Positions 1-5,073 of a stretch of DNA of 6,563 nucleotides are shown here, piece after piece (the stretch's first letter is position 1; each line of letters starts with the position of its first letter). Made by a program: the position numbers and the translations under genes. The notes below the pieces were generated by a model that had not been told where the DNA came from, made no database searches, and was given only the letters and a program-made list of their open reading frames with translations. The stretch spans positions 1-6,563 of the forward strand of contig JAAURV010000185.1 in assembly GCA_012032065.1 (NCBI GenBank), given 5' to 3'. The stretch comes from Hyphomicrobiales bacterium. GTDB taxonomy: Bacteria > Pseudomonadota > Alphaproteobacteria > Rhizobiales > Aestuariivirgaceae.

Positions 1-135
1 GGGCTTGGCATCTTCCAGGTCCGCAAGCGCCCGGCGCGCATGGGCCGCAACCCGCTGACCGGCGAAGCCATCAAGATCAAGGCTTCGAAGAAGCTGGCCT
101 TCCGCGCCGCCAAGGAAGTCAAGGAAGCGATCTAA
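1..135 (+). CDS. HU-family DNA-binding protein, 3' end (partial)
   Basis: These are the last 44 codons of an HU/IHF-family nucleoid protein, in frame 1 from the window edge to a TAA at 133-135. HU homodimers or heterodimers bend and compact DNA in the nucleoid. The visible part covers the DNA-binding beta-arm and the C-terminal helix. It contains RPARMGRNPLTGE, the family signature in which the proline of the NPxTGE tip inserts between base pairs, followed by a lysine-rich segment (KIKASKKLAF) and a helix ending KEVKEAI. HU proteins are about 90-95 residues long, so roughly half is missing, upstream of the window. A strong terminator lies 21 bases after the stop, so this gene is transcriptionally separate from the next one. 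The fit to HU is better than to IHF because of the lysine-rich KIKASKK stretch, but the alpha or beta subtype cannot be told from this piece. Confidence 0.93.
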   Translation, partial: GLGIFQVRKRPARMGRNPLTGEAIKIKASKKLAFRAAKEVKEAI

Positions 136-156
136 TCCCGCATTCCTGTTTACCGG

Positions 157-191
157 AAAGCCCCGTACCTCTGGTGCGGGGCTTTTCTTTT
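157..191 (+). terminator. Intrinsic terminator of the HU gene
   Basis: AAAGCCCCG (157-165) pairs perfectly with CGGGGCTTT (177-185). The stem extends inward through T166.G176 and ACC/GGT (167-169 with 173-175), leaving a TCT triloop. That gives 13 base pairs, GC-rich in the middle, followed by a T-rich tail (TTTTCTTTT across 183-191). It is a textbook rho-independent terminator placed 21 bases after the HU stop codon. Confidence 0.93.
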
Positions 192-193
192 GC

Positions 194-213
194 GGGTTGA
201 GAAGTTCTCACCC
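194..213. promoter_or_regulatory. Perfect 13-bp dyad upstream of the dehydrogenase gene (possible operator)
   Basis: TGAGAA-G-TTCTCA (198-210) is a perfect inverted repeat with a single central base, flanked by GGG on the left (194-196) and CCC on the right (211-213). It sits just after the HU terminator and 76 bases before the ATG at 286. The position suits an operator for the downstream gene. It has no T-run after it on the plus strand, so it is not a second terminator. No regulator gene next to it is available to support the role, so the assignment is inference. Confidence 0.35.
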
Positions 214-223
214 GGCCCCTCCG

Positions 224-263
224 TTGCGGCCCGCGCGGCGCTTGGCTAAGCTTTTTGCCAAGC
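224..263 (+). promoter_or_regulatory. Weak sigma-70-like promoter overlapped by a 7-bp inverted repeat
   Basis: TTGCGG (224-229) and TAAGCT (247-252) are separated by 17 bases and give a weak -35/-10 match ahead of the ATG at 286. GCTTGGC (240-246) is a perfect inverted repeat of GCCAAGC (257-263) across a 10-base spacer, so it straddles the -10-like box and the expected transcription start. It could be an operator or a hairpin at the start of the leader RNA. The hexamer matches are poor, so only the inverted repeat is certain. Confidence 0.28.
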
Positions 264-285
264 CATTCTCGCGAGCGGGTATCCC

Positions 286-2154
286 ATGAAAACTCAAACC
301 CAGGCCGTCGTCATCGGCGGCGGCGTCGTCGGTTGCAGCGTTCTCTATCATCTGACCAAAGCCGGGTGGAAGGATGTGGTGCTGGTGGAACGCGATATCC
401 TGACGTCTGGATCCACATGGCATGCGGCGGGCGGGTTCCACACGCTCAACGGCGATCCCAATGTGGCGAAACTGCAGGGCTATACGATCGGGCTTTACAA
501 CGAGCTTGAGAAGATTTCCGGCCAAGCTTGCGGGCTGCATCGCTCAGGCGGGCTCATCCTCGCCGATACCAAGGACCGCATGGACTGGCTCAAGATGGCG
601 CATGCGCGGGCGCGCTATCTCGGCATCGAGTCCGAACTGCTCACCATGAAGGAAGCGAAGGCGCTGCATCCGCTGCTGGAGGAGCAGTATTTCGTCGGCG
701 CGCTGCTCGACAAGGCGGATGGCAATCTCGACCCCGAGGGCACAACTCATGCCTATGCCAAGTCGGCGCGGATCGGCGGCGCGGAGATCTATCAGAACTG
801 CCGCGTCACGGAGCTGAAGCCGCGCGGCGATGGCGGCTGGGATGTGATCACGGAGAAAGGCACGATCCATGCCGAGCATGTAGTCAACTGCGGCGGGTTA
901 TGGGCGCGCGAGATCGGGCGCATGGCGGGGTTCGAGCTACCTGTGCTCGCCATGGAGCACATGTATCTCGTGACCGATGAGATGCCGGAAGTGATCGCCT
1001 TCAACAAGGAGCGCGGCCATGAATTGCCGCATGCCATCGACTTCAAGGGCGAGATCTATATGCGGCAGGAGCGCTCCGGACTCGTGCTTGGCACATACGA
1101 GCAGGCTTGCGTGCCGTGGCAGCCAAAGACGACGCCGTGGACGTTCGGGCGCGAATTGCTGCAACCCGATCTCGATCGCATCGCGCCCAATCTCGAGCTT
1201 GGATACAAACATTTTCCAGCGATCGCAAAGGCGGGCATCAAGCGCGTGATCAACGGGCCGTTCACCTTCACGCCCGACGGCAATCCGCTGGTGGGGCCGG
1301 TGCAGGGCTTAAAGAACTACTGGTGCGCTTGCGGCGTGATGGCGGGCTTCAGTCAGGGCGGCGGCGTTGGCCTCGCGCTATCGCAGTGGATGGCGCATGG
1401 CGATCCCGGCTTCGATGTGTGGGGCATGGACGTGGCGCGCTTCGGCGAATGGGCGACGCGCAGCTACACGAACGCAAAAGTACGCGAGAATTATTCGCGG
1501 CGCTTCTCCATCCGCTTTCCCAACGAGGAGCTTCCCGCCGCCAGGCCGCAGCAAACCACCTCGCTCTATGACACGATGCTCGCGCAAGGCGCCGTCATGG
1601 GCGATAGCTGGGGCCTTGAAACGCCCTTGTGGTTCGCGCCCAAGGGCGTCGCGCCAAAAGACATCGTATCGTTCCGGCGCTCGAATGACTTTCAGCATGT
1701 GAAAGCGGAAGTGCTGGCGACCCGCAAGAGCGTGGGCGTGACCGAGATCGCAAATTTTGCCAAGTATCGTTTCTCAGGCGAGGGCGCCGAAGCGTTCCTG
1801 TCGCGGCTCATGACCAACAAGATGCCGAAGACGGGGCGCATCTGTTTGACACCCATGCTCAACGAGAATGGCAAGCTCATTGGCGACTTCACCATCGCAA
1901 AGGCCGGCGACGGGACTTTCTACATGTGGGCTCGAGTCAGGCGCAGAAGCATCACATGCGGTGGTTCGAAAAACATCAGCCCACGGATGGTTCGGTCGCG
2001 ATCCATCGCTACGATATGGGACTTGTCGGCCTCTCCATTGCCGGGCCGAACTCACGGGCCGTGCTGGCGAAACTCACCGATGCCGATGTCTCGAACGCTG
2101 CCTTCAAGTTCATGGATCACCGCGCCATGGATATCGCCAACTGCCCGGCGCTGA
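286..2154 (+). CDS. Dimethylglycine/sarcosine dehydrogenase-like flavoprotein (GcvT family), N-terminal part of a frameshifted gene
   Basis: This is the FAD part of a bacterial dimethylglycine/sarcosine dehydrogenase-like enzyme, a family that oxidatively demethylates N-methylated glycines and passes the one-carbon unit to tetrahydrofolate. Residues 8-16 carry the Rossmann GGGVVG dinucleotide-binding turn, and E35 at the end of the second strand should bind the adenosine ribose. GSTWHAAGG (42-50) matches the site where animal DMGDH and SARDH attach FAD covalently to histidine, here H46. The DAO-type fold runs to about residue 365, followed by the family middle domain and the start of the GcvT domain from about 430. 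Homology is continuous to about residue 547 (ATG at 1924-1926). The remaining 75 residues, arginine- and serine-rich, are out of frame and not expected in the family. The true continuation is in the frame starting with GTG at 1926. Joined across the break, the protein would be about 808 residues, the normal length for this family. The exact substrate cannot be read from the sequence. The start at 286 puts the Rossmann strand 7 residues in, which is typical. The upstream ribosome-binding site is weak. Confidence 0.9.
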   Translation: MKTQTQAVVIGGGVVGCSVLYHLTKAGWKDVVLVERDILTSGSTWHAAGGFHTLNGDPNVAKLQGYTIGLYNELEKISGQACGLHRSGGLILADTKDRMDWLKMAHARARYLGIESELLTMKEAKALHPLLEEQYFVGALLDKADGNLDPEGTTHAYAKSARIGGAEIYQNCRVTELKPRGDGGWDVITEKGTIHAEHVVNCGGLWAREIGRMAGFELPVLAMEHMYLVTDEMPEVIAFNKERGHELPHAIDFKGEIYMRQERSGLVLGTYEQACVPWQPKTTPWTFGRELLQPDLDRIAPNLELGYKHFPAIAKAGIKRVINGPFTFTPDGNPLVGPVQGLKNYWCACGVMAGFSQGGGVGLALSQWMAHGDPGFDVWGMDVARFGEWATRSYTNAKVRENYSRRFSIRFPNEELPAARPQQTTSLYDTMLAQGAVMGDSWGLETPLWFAPKGVAPKDIVSFRRSNDFQHVKAEVLATRKSVGVTEIANFAKYRFSGEGAEAFLSRLMTNKMPKTGRICLTPMLNENGKLIGDFTIAKAGDGTFYMWARVRRRSITCGGSKNISPRMVRSRSIATIWDLSASPLPGRTHGPCWRNSPMPMSRTLPSSSWITAPWISPTARR

Positions 2155-2711
2155 TCAACCGCGTCACCTACACAGGCGATCTCGGTTACGAAATCTGGGT
2201 GGCGCCCGATTATCAGCGCCGGCTTTATCAGGAGATCGCGACGGCGGGCGCGGAATTCGGCATCGTGAATTTCGGCATGCGGGCACTGCTCTCCATGCGT
2301 CTGGAAAAGAACTTCCCCACCTGGTACCGCGAACTTCGCCCCATCTATGGCGTATTCGAAGCGGGCCTCGACCGTTTCATCGATCTCGGCAAGAACGGCT
2401 TCATCGGGCAAGAGAAGGCTCTCGAGGAGAAGCAGTCGGGCGGGAACCTCCGGCGCGTCTCGATGATCGTCGATGCCGCAGACGCGGATGTGCTTGGCGA
2501 CGAACCGATCTGGCACAGGGGCAAGGTTGTAGGCTGGGTGACATCGGGCGGCTACGCGCACTACGTCGACAAATCCCTCGCCCAGGGCTATGTGCCGAAG
2601 GATGTGGCGGGCGAACAGGACTTCGAAATCGAAATCATCGGCGACATGCGCAAGGCGCGCGTAATCGCGGAACCGCTGTTCGATCCGAAGGGGGAGAGGA
2701 TGCGGGGGTAA
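1926..2711 (+). CDS. GcvT aminomethyltransferase-like domain, C-terminal part of the frameshifted dehydrogenase
   Basis: This frame continues the dehydrogenase that starts at 286. It codes for the folate-binding GCV_T domain and its C-terminal beta-barrel. Visible family motifs are GPNSR (in the segment after GLVGLSIA), YTGDLGYE, the helix MRALLSMRLEK and the C-terminal GYAHYVDKSLAQGYV segment typical of GcvT-like proteins. In intact relatives this domain receives the methylene group released by the flavin domain and makes 5,10-methylenetetrahydrofolate. The first codons (GTG GGC TCG AGT) join naturally to the residue 547 methionine of the upstream frame to give FYM-VGSSQAQ, so restoring one base near 1926 would rebuild a single protein. 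There is no convincing ribosome-binding site at GTG 1926, so independent translation is unlikely. The alternatives are a genuine recent pseudogene or a one-base sequence error. The stop at 2709-2711 gives a normal family C-terminus (DPKGERMRG). Confidence 0.88.
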   Translation: MGSSQAQKHHMRWFEKHQPTDGSVAIHRYDMGLVGLSIAGPNSRAVLAKLTDADVSNAAFKFMDHRAMDIANCPALINRVTYTGDLGYEIWVAPDYQRRLYQEIATAGAEFGIVNFGMRALLSMRLEKNFPTWYRELRPIYGVFEAGLDRFIDLGKNGFIGQEKALEEKQSGGNLRRVSMIVDAADADVLGDEPIWHRGKVVGWVTSGGYAHYVDKSLAQGYVPKDVAGEQDFEIEIIGDMRKARVIAEPLFDPKGERMRG

Positions 2712-2717
2712 TATTCA

Positions 2718-3014
2718 ATGTCGGCGAAAACAGAACTTCTTAAGGAGCTATATTTTCATGAACTCGACCGTAAGAAGTCGCTGGAGAGCATGTTTGCGTT
2801 GCCAATCGGCATCGTTGCAGGACTGTTTGGCTTGATCGGTTACTATTTCACCAAGTTTAATTTTAACTTGCAGGGATTCTTCCAGTACAATTTTGAGCTT
2901 CTATTTTTGTTTGCAGCCGTTGTATCCGTTCTCGCGCTTCTCCTGTCGGCATATTGGTGCGCCAGAGCCGTAATTGGTTCGGAGTATGAACACCTGCCGG
3001 CGCCGAAACGATGA
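2718..3014 (+). CDS. Small two-helix membrane protein of unknown function
   Basis: This 98-residue protein has a charged N-terminus (KTELLKELYFHELDRKKSLES) that probably forms an amphipathic helix. It is followed by two hydrophobic segments at about 25-44 and 60-79, joined by a short aromatic, asparagine-rich loop, and ends YEHLPAPKR. It starts six bases after the dehydrogenase stop, with the G-run 2704-2708 as the only possible ribosome-binding site, so it probably depends on readthrough or coupling from upstream. Base composition drops sharply here (22 G+C in 2821-2880), unlike both flanks, which suggests acquisition from elsewhere. Its stop overlaps the next start (ATGA at 3011-3014). From memory only, its N-terminal layout resembles a family of roughly 200-residue uncharacterised membrane proteins whose second half looks like the next ORF, so the two may be halves of one protein. 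No catalytic motif is visible. Confidence 0.72.
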   Translation: MSAKTELLKELYFHELDRKKSLESMFALPIGIVAGLFGLIGYYFTKFNFNLQGFFQYNFELLFLFAAVVSVLALLLSAYWCARAVIGSEYEHLPAPKR

Positions 3015-3277
3015 TGACGTACTGGTCGGACTTGGAGGATTGGCACAGAAAATATTCGCACAATGGCGATGAGTCATTTGCGCGATCCGACTTTGACGAT
3101 TTCCTTTCAGACGCGTTGGCCAGATGCTGTCAGCGAAATTGGAAAGCCAATCTTTACCGTTCAGAAGAATTGTACCGCGCGAAACGGGCCATAGTTGGGG
3201 CTTTATTTGCTATCGCAATTGTCTCGGTTTGCTACTACATTAACTTCTGGATCGCACCGGATTCACCAAGGGTTTGA
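3011..3277 (+). CDS. Small protein with one C-terminal membrane helix, unknown function
   Basis: This 88-residue protein has an acidic and aromatic hydrophilic part (residues 1-58, with WSDLEDWHRKY at 5-15 and FDDFLSDAL at 28-36) and one hydrophobic segment at about 60-80. Two adjacent cysteines lie at 39-40. It starts at ATG 3011, overlapping the previous stop as ATGA, an arrangement typical of translational coupling; a second ATG at 3014 is equally possible. It shares the reduced G+C content of the previous gene. Its cytosolic region followed by a terminal helix looks like the missing second half of the 98-residue ORF before it. The pair could therefore be one gene split by a one-base change, or two subunits translated in a coupled way. 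The function is not recognised. Confidence 0.66.
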   Translation: MMTYWSDLEDWHRKYSHNGDESFARSDFDDFLSDALARCCQRNWKANLYRSEELYRAKRAIVGALFAIAIVSVCYYINFWIAPDSPRV

Positions 3278-3282
3278 GAACT

Positions 3283-3408
3283 ATGCCTACGATTGGCTCG
3301 AGCACCACGCCACCTCCCAAAGAACCGCCCCCGCCAAAGCCGGCCCCGCCTCCAACCGTTTCAATCAGAGACGGGGATTCACTAAGGACGATTAGACGTG
3401 TGAAGTAG
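3283..3408 (+). CDS. Proline-rich 41-aa peptide (putative)
   Basis: This short reading frame starts at ATG 3283, only five bases after the stop of the previous small gene, and ends at TAG 3406-3408. The peptide has 12 prolines in 41 residues, 11 of them at positions 10-24 in PPP, PPPP and PPP blocks separated by K, E and A. A basic C-terminus follows (SLRTIRRVK). The tight spacing after two short membrane-protein genes and the non-random proline block favour a real third gene of the same operon. Against this, there is no clear Shine-Dalgarno sequence and CCN-rich DNA can give proline runs by chance. A role as a flexible tether or as a ligand for a proline-binding domain is possible, but nothing shows it. 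Consecutive prolines would make its translation depend on EF-P. Confidence 0.42.
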   Translation: MPTIGSSTTPPPKEPPPPKPAPPPTVSIRDGDSLRTIRRVK

Positions 3409-3575
3409 CGTTTTGGCCTACGCTTCCAAGATTGGGACGAAACATAAGCGATTGTAACATGCTGCTTAAATCAAGCGGTGAGTGAGTTGGGCGCTCCGCG
3501 CACGTTTTCGTATGGTCGAGTTTGAGCAATGCTCGGTTTGGTGCCTCATGCCCGGGATGACGGCCTGAAAGGAGC
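3409..3575. other. Intergenic stretch between convergent genes
   Basis: This 167-base stretch separates the plus-strand small-gene set from the minus-strand oxygenase, so the flanking genes converge. I see no convincing ORF, promoter or T-tailed terminator. A short interrupted palindrome, TCAT-G-CCCGGGATGA (3546-3560), resembles the cores of dispersed intergenic palindromes common in alphaproteobacteria. One copy in the window is not enough to call a repeat family. Confidence 0.4.
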
Positions 3576-4070
3576 TTATACTGCCCGCCCATAAAACCCC
3601 ATCTGCTCCTCGCGCGTAAAACGCACGCCGGGGCGGGGATAATAGGAGAATACGGCGATGATGCGCTCGCGGGGGCCTTTCACGGGGCTCGTGCAGTGGG
3701 CGGTGTTCTTGCCTTTGAATACGTTGAGCGTTCCAGCGGAGAGCTTGAGCGATTTCGCTTCCGGGTCCTCGCCGCGCAGGAGTTTGGCCACGCCATCGTA
3801 GTTGGGATCGCGCTCTGATCTCAGGTTGCTGCGGTAGATGAACTCGCCGCCCTCCTGCGGGGCCTGCAACAGCAGAGTCGTGGTGTATTCGCTGCGGTCG
3901 AAATGCCAGTTGAGCTGCTCGCCTTCGCGATAGGCCATCACATTCACGCGCGCCAAGGGATCGAGCATGGCGTAGAGGCTCGGCAACTCCATTGTGGCCG
4001 CGAGGAACACCATGAAGGGCGGCCACTCGTAATCCACATCGGCACGCTTTCCGGAATCTGATCTGCGCAC
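3576..4070 (-). CDS. 2-oxoglutarate/Fe(II) dioxygenase, catalytic C-terminal part of a frameshifted gene
   Basis: This frame holds the double-stranded beta-helix core of a non-heme Fe(II)/2-oxoglutarate oxygenase. Numbered from the ATG at 4070, the iron ligands are H56 and D58 in NWHFDRSEYT and H125 in NTAHCTSPV. R134 or R136 (PRERIIAVFSY) is in the place of the arginine that binds the 2-oxoglutarate carboxylate. The segment APQEGGEFIY between them is typical of prolyl-hydroxylase-like folds. Because the HxD aspartate is present, hydroxylation or another oxidation is expected; related radical halogenases of the BesD type have glycine at that position. The substrate is unknown. True homology begins near V12 (GTG, 4037-4035); residues 1-11 are probably out of frame, and the upstream part continues in the frame that starts at 4363. 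Joined, the protein is about 262 residues. The stop is TAA at 3578-3576, giving FYGRAV at the C-terminus. Confidence 0.85.
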   Translation of the reverse strand: MRRSDSGKRADVDYEWPPFMVFLAATMELPSLYAMLDPLARVNVMAYREGEQLNWHFDRSEYTTTLLLQAPQEGGEFIYRSNLRSERDPNYDGVAKLLRGEDPEAKSLKLSAGTLNVFKGKNTAHCTSPVKGPRERIIAVFSYYPRPGVRFTREEQMGFYGRAV

Positions 4071-4363
4071 ACCGTATGATTGACCGTTTCCTTCAGCGCG
4101 AGTGCCGGATGTTCGGGTGCGAGGCCTGGAATCTCTTTCTTGAAATAAATGTTGTGCCGCCGCTTGTGCTCGAAAGAGGATGCATCGATGACGGGCTTCA
4201 ATTCGGAGATCGCTCGACTAAGCGCCTCGGGCCTGACCAGCCCTTCGAGATTGAACATGCCATCGCGCGCCAGGTCGCCACGGCATCGGGCAACCAGCGC
4301 TTGCCATGCTGGTGTACCCGGAGAGTCGAGTGGATAAAGGCCGAGATCGAGGATGTTCCGCAT
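3944..4363 (-). CDS. 2-oxoglutarate/Fe(II) dioxygenase, N-terminal part of a frameshifted gene
   Basis: This reading frame starts at ATG 4363 and gives the helical N-terminal region of the oxygenase. It contains a GLVRPEALSRAISELKP segment and the stretch HNIYFKKEIPGLAPEHPA that commonly precedes the catalytic barrel in this group. Homology is good up to about residue 109 (ATG codon at 4039-4037, after ADQIPESVP). The next 30 residues (WITSGRPSW onward) look out of frame, whereas the other frame continues as VDYEWPPFMVFLAA. One missing base at the ATGTGG site (4039-4034, minus strand) would explain this. The gene lies 45 bases downstream of the tetR stop on the same strand, so the two may share a transcript. 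No strong Shine-Dalgarno precedes the ATG. The fragment lacks all three iron ligands, so on its own it cannot be active. Confidence 0.8.
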   Translation of the reverse strand: MRNILDLGLYPLDSPGTPAWQALVARCRGDLARDGMFNLEGLVRPEALSRAISELKPVIDASSFEHKRRHNIYFKKEIPGLAPEHPALALKETVNHTVCADQIPESVPMWITSGRPSWCSSRPQWSCRASTPCSIPWRA

Positions 4364-4366
4364 GCT

Positions 4367-4401
4367 GTCTTGATGAGCCGGAGCATCGGCGTTGGCAAGA
4401 C
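4367..4401 (-). other. Two-part stem-loop between tetR and the oxygenase gene
   Basis: GTCTTG (4367-4372) pairs with CAAGAC (4396-4401), and inside it GCCG (4377-4380) pairs with CGGC (4387-4390) around a six-base loop, with unpaired bases between the two stems. It lies in the short gap between the tetR stop and the oxygenase ATG. It has no T-run on either side, so it is not a standard terminator. It could adjust expression of the second gene or be incidental. Confidence 0.3.
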
Positions 4402-4408
4402 GGGAGAA

Positions 4409-5002
4409 TCAATTTGCCCCCACCGCCTTTGCGATCCTCGCTGCGTTGGCATCGATCAGGCCATGAACATCGACCGAGGGTGGAAAACGTTTGTCGATGA
4501 GTAATGTTGCAAGGCCATGGACGGCGGACCAGACGAAGGCGGCGCGCTGTTGGGCGTTTTCAGGGTCAATCGCCGCCACTGCGTCTTCCAATTGACGCCA
4601 AGCGGCGCCCGCCGCTTGGTCCAAATGCGCCGAATCCAGGTCCTTCGATCCCTGCCGGAACATCAATTCGTAGACTGCCGGGTTTTCCAGCGCGAAGCCG
4701 ACATAGGCGCGGCTCATGGCGCCGAGCTTTGTTTCCGGTGTGGCGCTTCCCTCCGATTTTCTTGCAAGCTGCGTAACGAAACGCTCGAACCCGCGCGCCG
4801 CGATCTCGGCCAGAAGGTCGGCGAGCGTTTCGAAATGATGAGTGAGGGCGGCATGGGACACGCCTGCGGCGCGGGCAATGGCTCTGAGACTCAAATCCGC
4901 AAGGCCATGTTTCTCGAGAATGGCGGTCCCCGCCCCGACCAGCGCCTCGCGCAGGCCGCCGTGATGGTAACTCCGCTTTTCCCGCGCCATGATGAACTTC
5001 AT
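4409..5002 (-). CDS. TetR-family transcriptional repressor (WHG-type C-terminal domain)
   Basis: This intact 197-residue protein has the usual TetR layout: an N-terminal three-helix DNA-binding domain and an all-helical ligand-binding and dimerisation domain. The leader SYHHGGLREAL (11-21) and the helix-turn-helix at about 39-57 (LRAIARAAGVSHAALTHHF) are strongly typical. The C-terminal WSAVHGLA (158-165) carries the W, H and G after which the TetR_C_33/WHG domain is named. It is divergent from the ABA4-like gene and upstream of the oxygenase gene. The shared 71-base intergenic region contains two 19-bp dyads that suit TetR dimers, so autorepression plus control of the membrane operon is the natural inference. 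The ligand is unknown. Two starts are possible: ATG 5002 and ATG 4990 (MAREKRSYHHGG). The second fits family starts well and would be almost leaderless if the promoter overlapping the first ATG is real. Confidence 0.93.
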   Translation of the reverse strand: MKFIMAREKRSYHHGGLREALVGAGTAILEKHGLADLSLRAIARAAGVSHAALTHHFETLADLLAEIAARGFERFVTQLARKSEGSATPETKLGAMSRAYVGFALENPAVYELMFRQGSKDLDSAHLDQAAGAAWRQLEDAVAAIDPENAQQRAAFVWSAVHGLATLLIDKRFPPSVDVHGLIDANAARIAKAVGAN

Positions 5003-5027
5003 TAGATTCTTATCTTGACATTGTCAA
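4999..5027 (-). promoter_or_regulatory. Candidate tetR promoter inside the first operator
   Basis: On the minus strand a perfect -35 hexamer TTGACA (5027-5022) is followed after 17 bases by TAATGA (5004-4999), a weak -10. The -35 is one arm of the perfect palindrome, so bound repressor would block polymerase. The -10 overlaps the ATG at 5002. If this promoter is used, transcription would start around 4992 and translation at ATG 4990 would be leaderless or nearly so. The weak -10 keeps confidence low. Confidence 0.33.
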
Positions 5028-5030
5028 GAT
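5012..5030. promoter_or_regulatory. TetR operator O1, perfect 19-bp palindrome
   Basis: ATCTTGACA-T-TGTCAAGAT is an exact inverted repeat with 9-base arms and one central base. It lies 10 bases upstream of the first possible tetR ATG. The size and odd symmetry are typical of TetR-family operators. Each arm contains TTGACA, so the site also supplies -35 hexamers on both strands. A partner site lies 31 bp away, centre to centre. Confidence 0.8.
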
Positions 5031-5042
5031 TTTCAATCCAGT

Positions 5043-5061
5043 ATCTTTACAACGTCAAGAT
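5043..5061. promoter_or_regulatory. TetR operator O2, degenerate copy
   Basis: ATCTTTACA-A-CGTCAAGAT has the same layout as the perfect site, with two mismatched arm pairs. The right arm CGTCAAGAT differs by one base from TGTCAAGAT, and the left arm ATCTTTACA by one base from ATCTTGACA. Its centre (5052) is 31 bp from that of O1 (5021), close to three helical turns, so two dimers would bind the same face. It ends 12 bases before the ABA4-like ATG. Confidence 0.72.
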
Positions 5062-5073
5062 AAGGCTCTTGAG

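Noticed and set aside
1918..1930. Programmed -1 ribosomal frameshift in the dehydrogenase
   Set aside because: There is no X-XXY-YYZ slippery heptamer at the step and no clear downstream pseudoknot. A one-base deletion or sequence error is the simpler explanation, although the shared hexamer with the oxygenase break keeps the site interesting.
2052..2561. Long minus-strand open frame of 169 codons opposite the GcvT domain
   Set aside because: It lies wholly antisense to a region with clear GcvT motifs, has no recognisable domain, and is the usual by-product of GC-rich coding DNA.
1868..2743. Plus-strand open frame of 291 codons in the third frame across the GcvT part
   Set aside because: The translation is rich in Arg, Gly and His without any motif, whereas the overlapping frame gives a recognised domain.
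3546..3560. Short palindromic element resembling dispersed intergenic repeats
   Set aside because: There is only one copy in the window and it is an imperfect, nearly loopless dyad, so a repeat family cannot be claimed.
4076..4504. Plus-strand open frame of 142 codons opposite the oxygenase start
   Set aside because: It is antisense to the recognisable N-terminal region of the oxygenase and spans the tetR/oxygenase gap, with no motif of its own.
4517..5005. Plus-strand open frame of 162 codons opposite tetR
   Set aside because: It mirrors the complete TetR gene, whose helix-turn-helix and WHG motifs make the minus strand the coding one.
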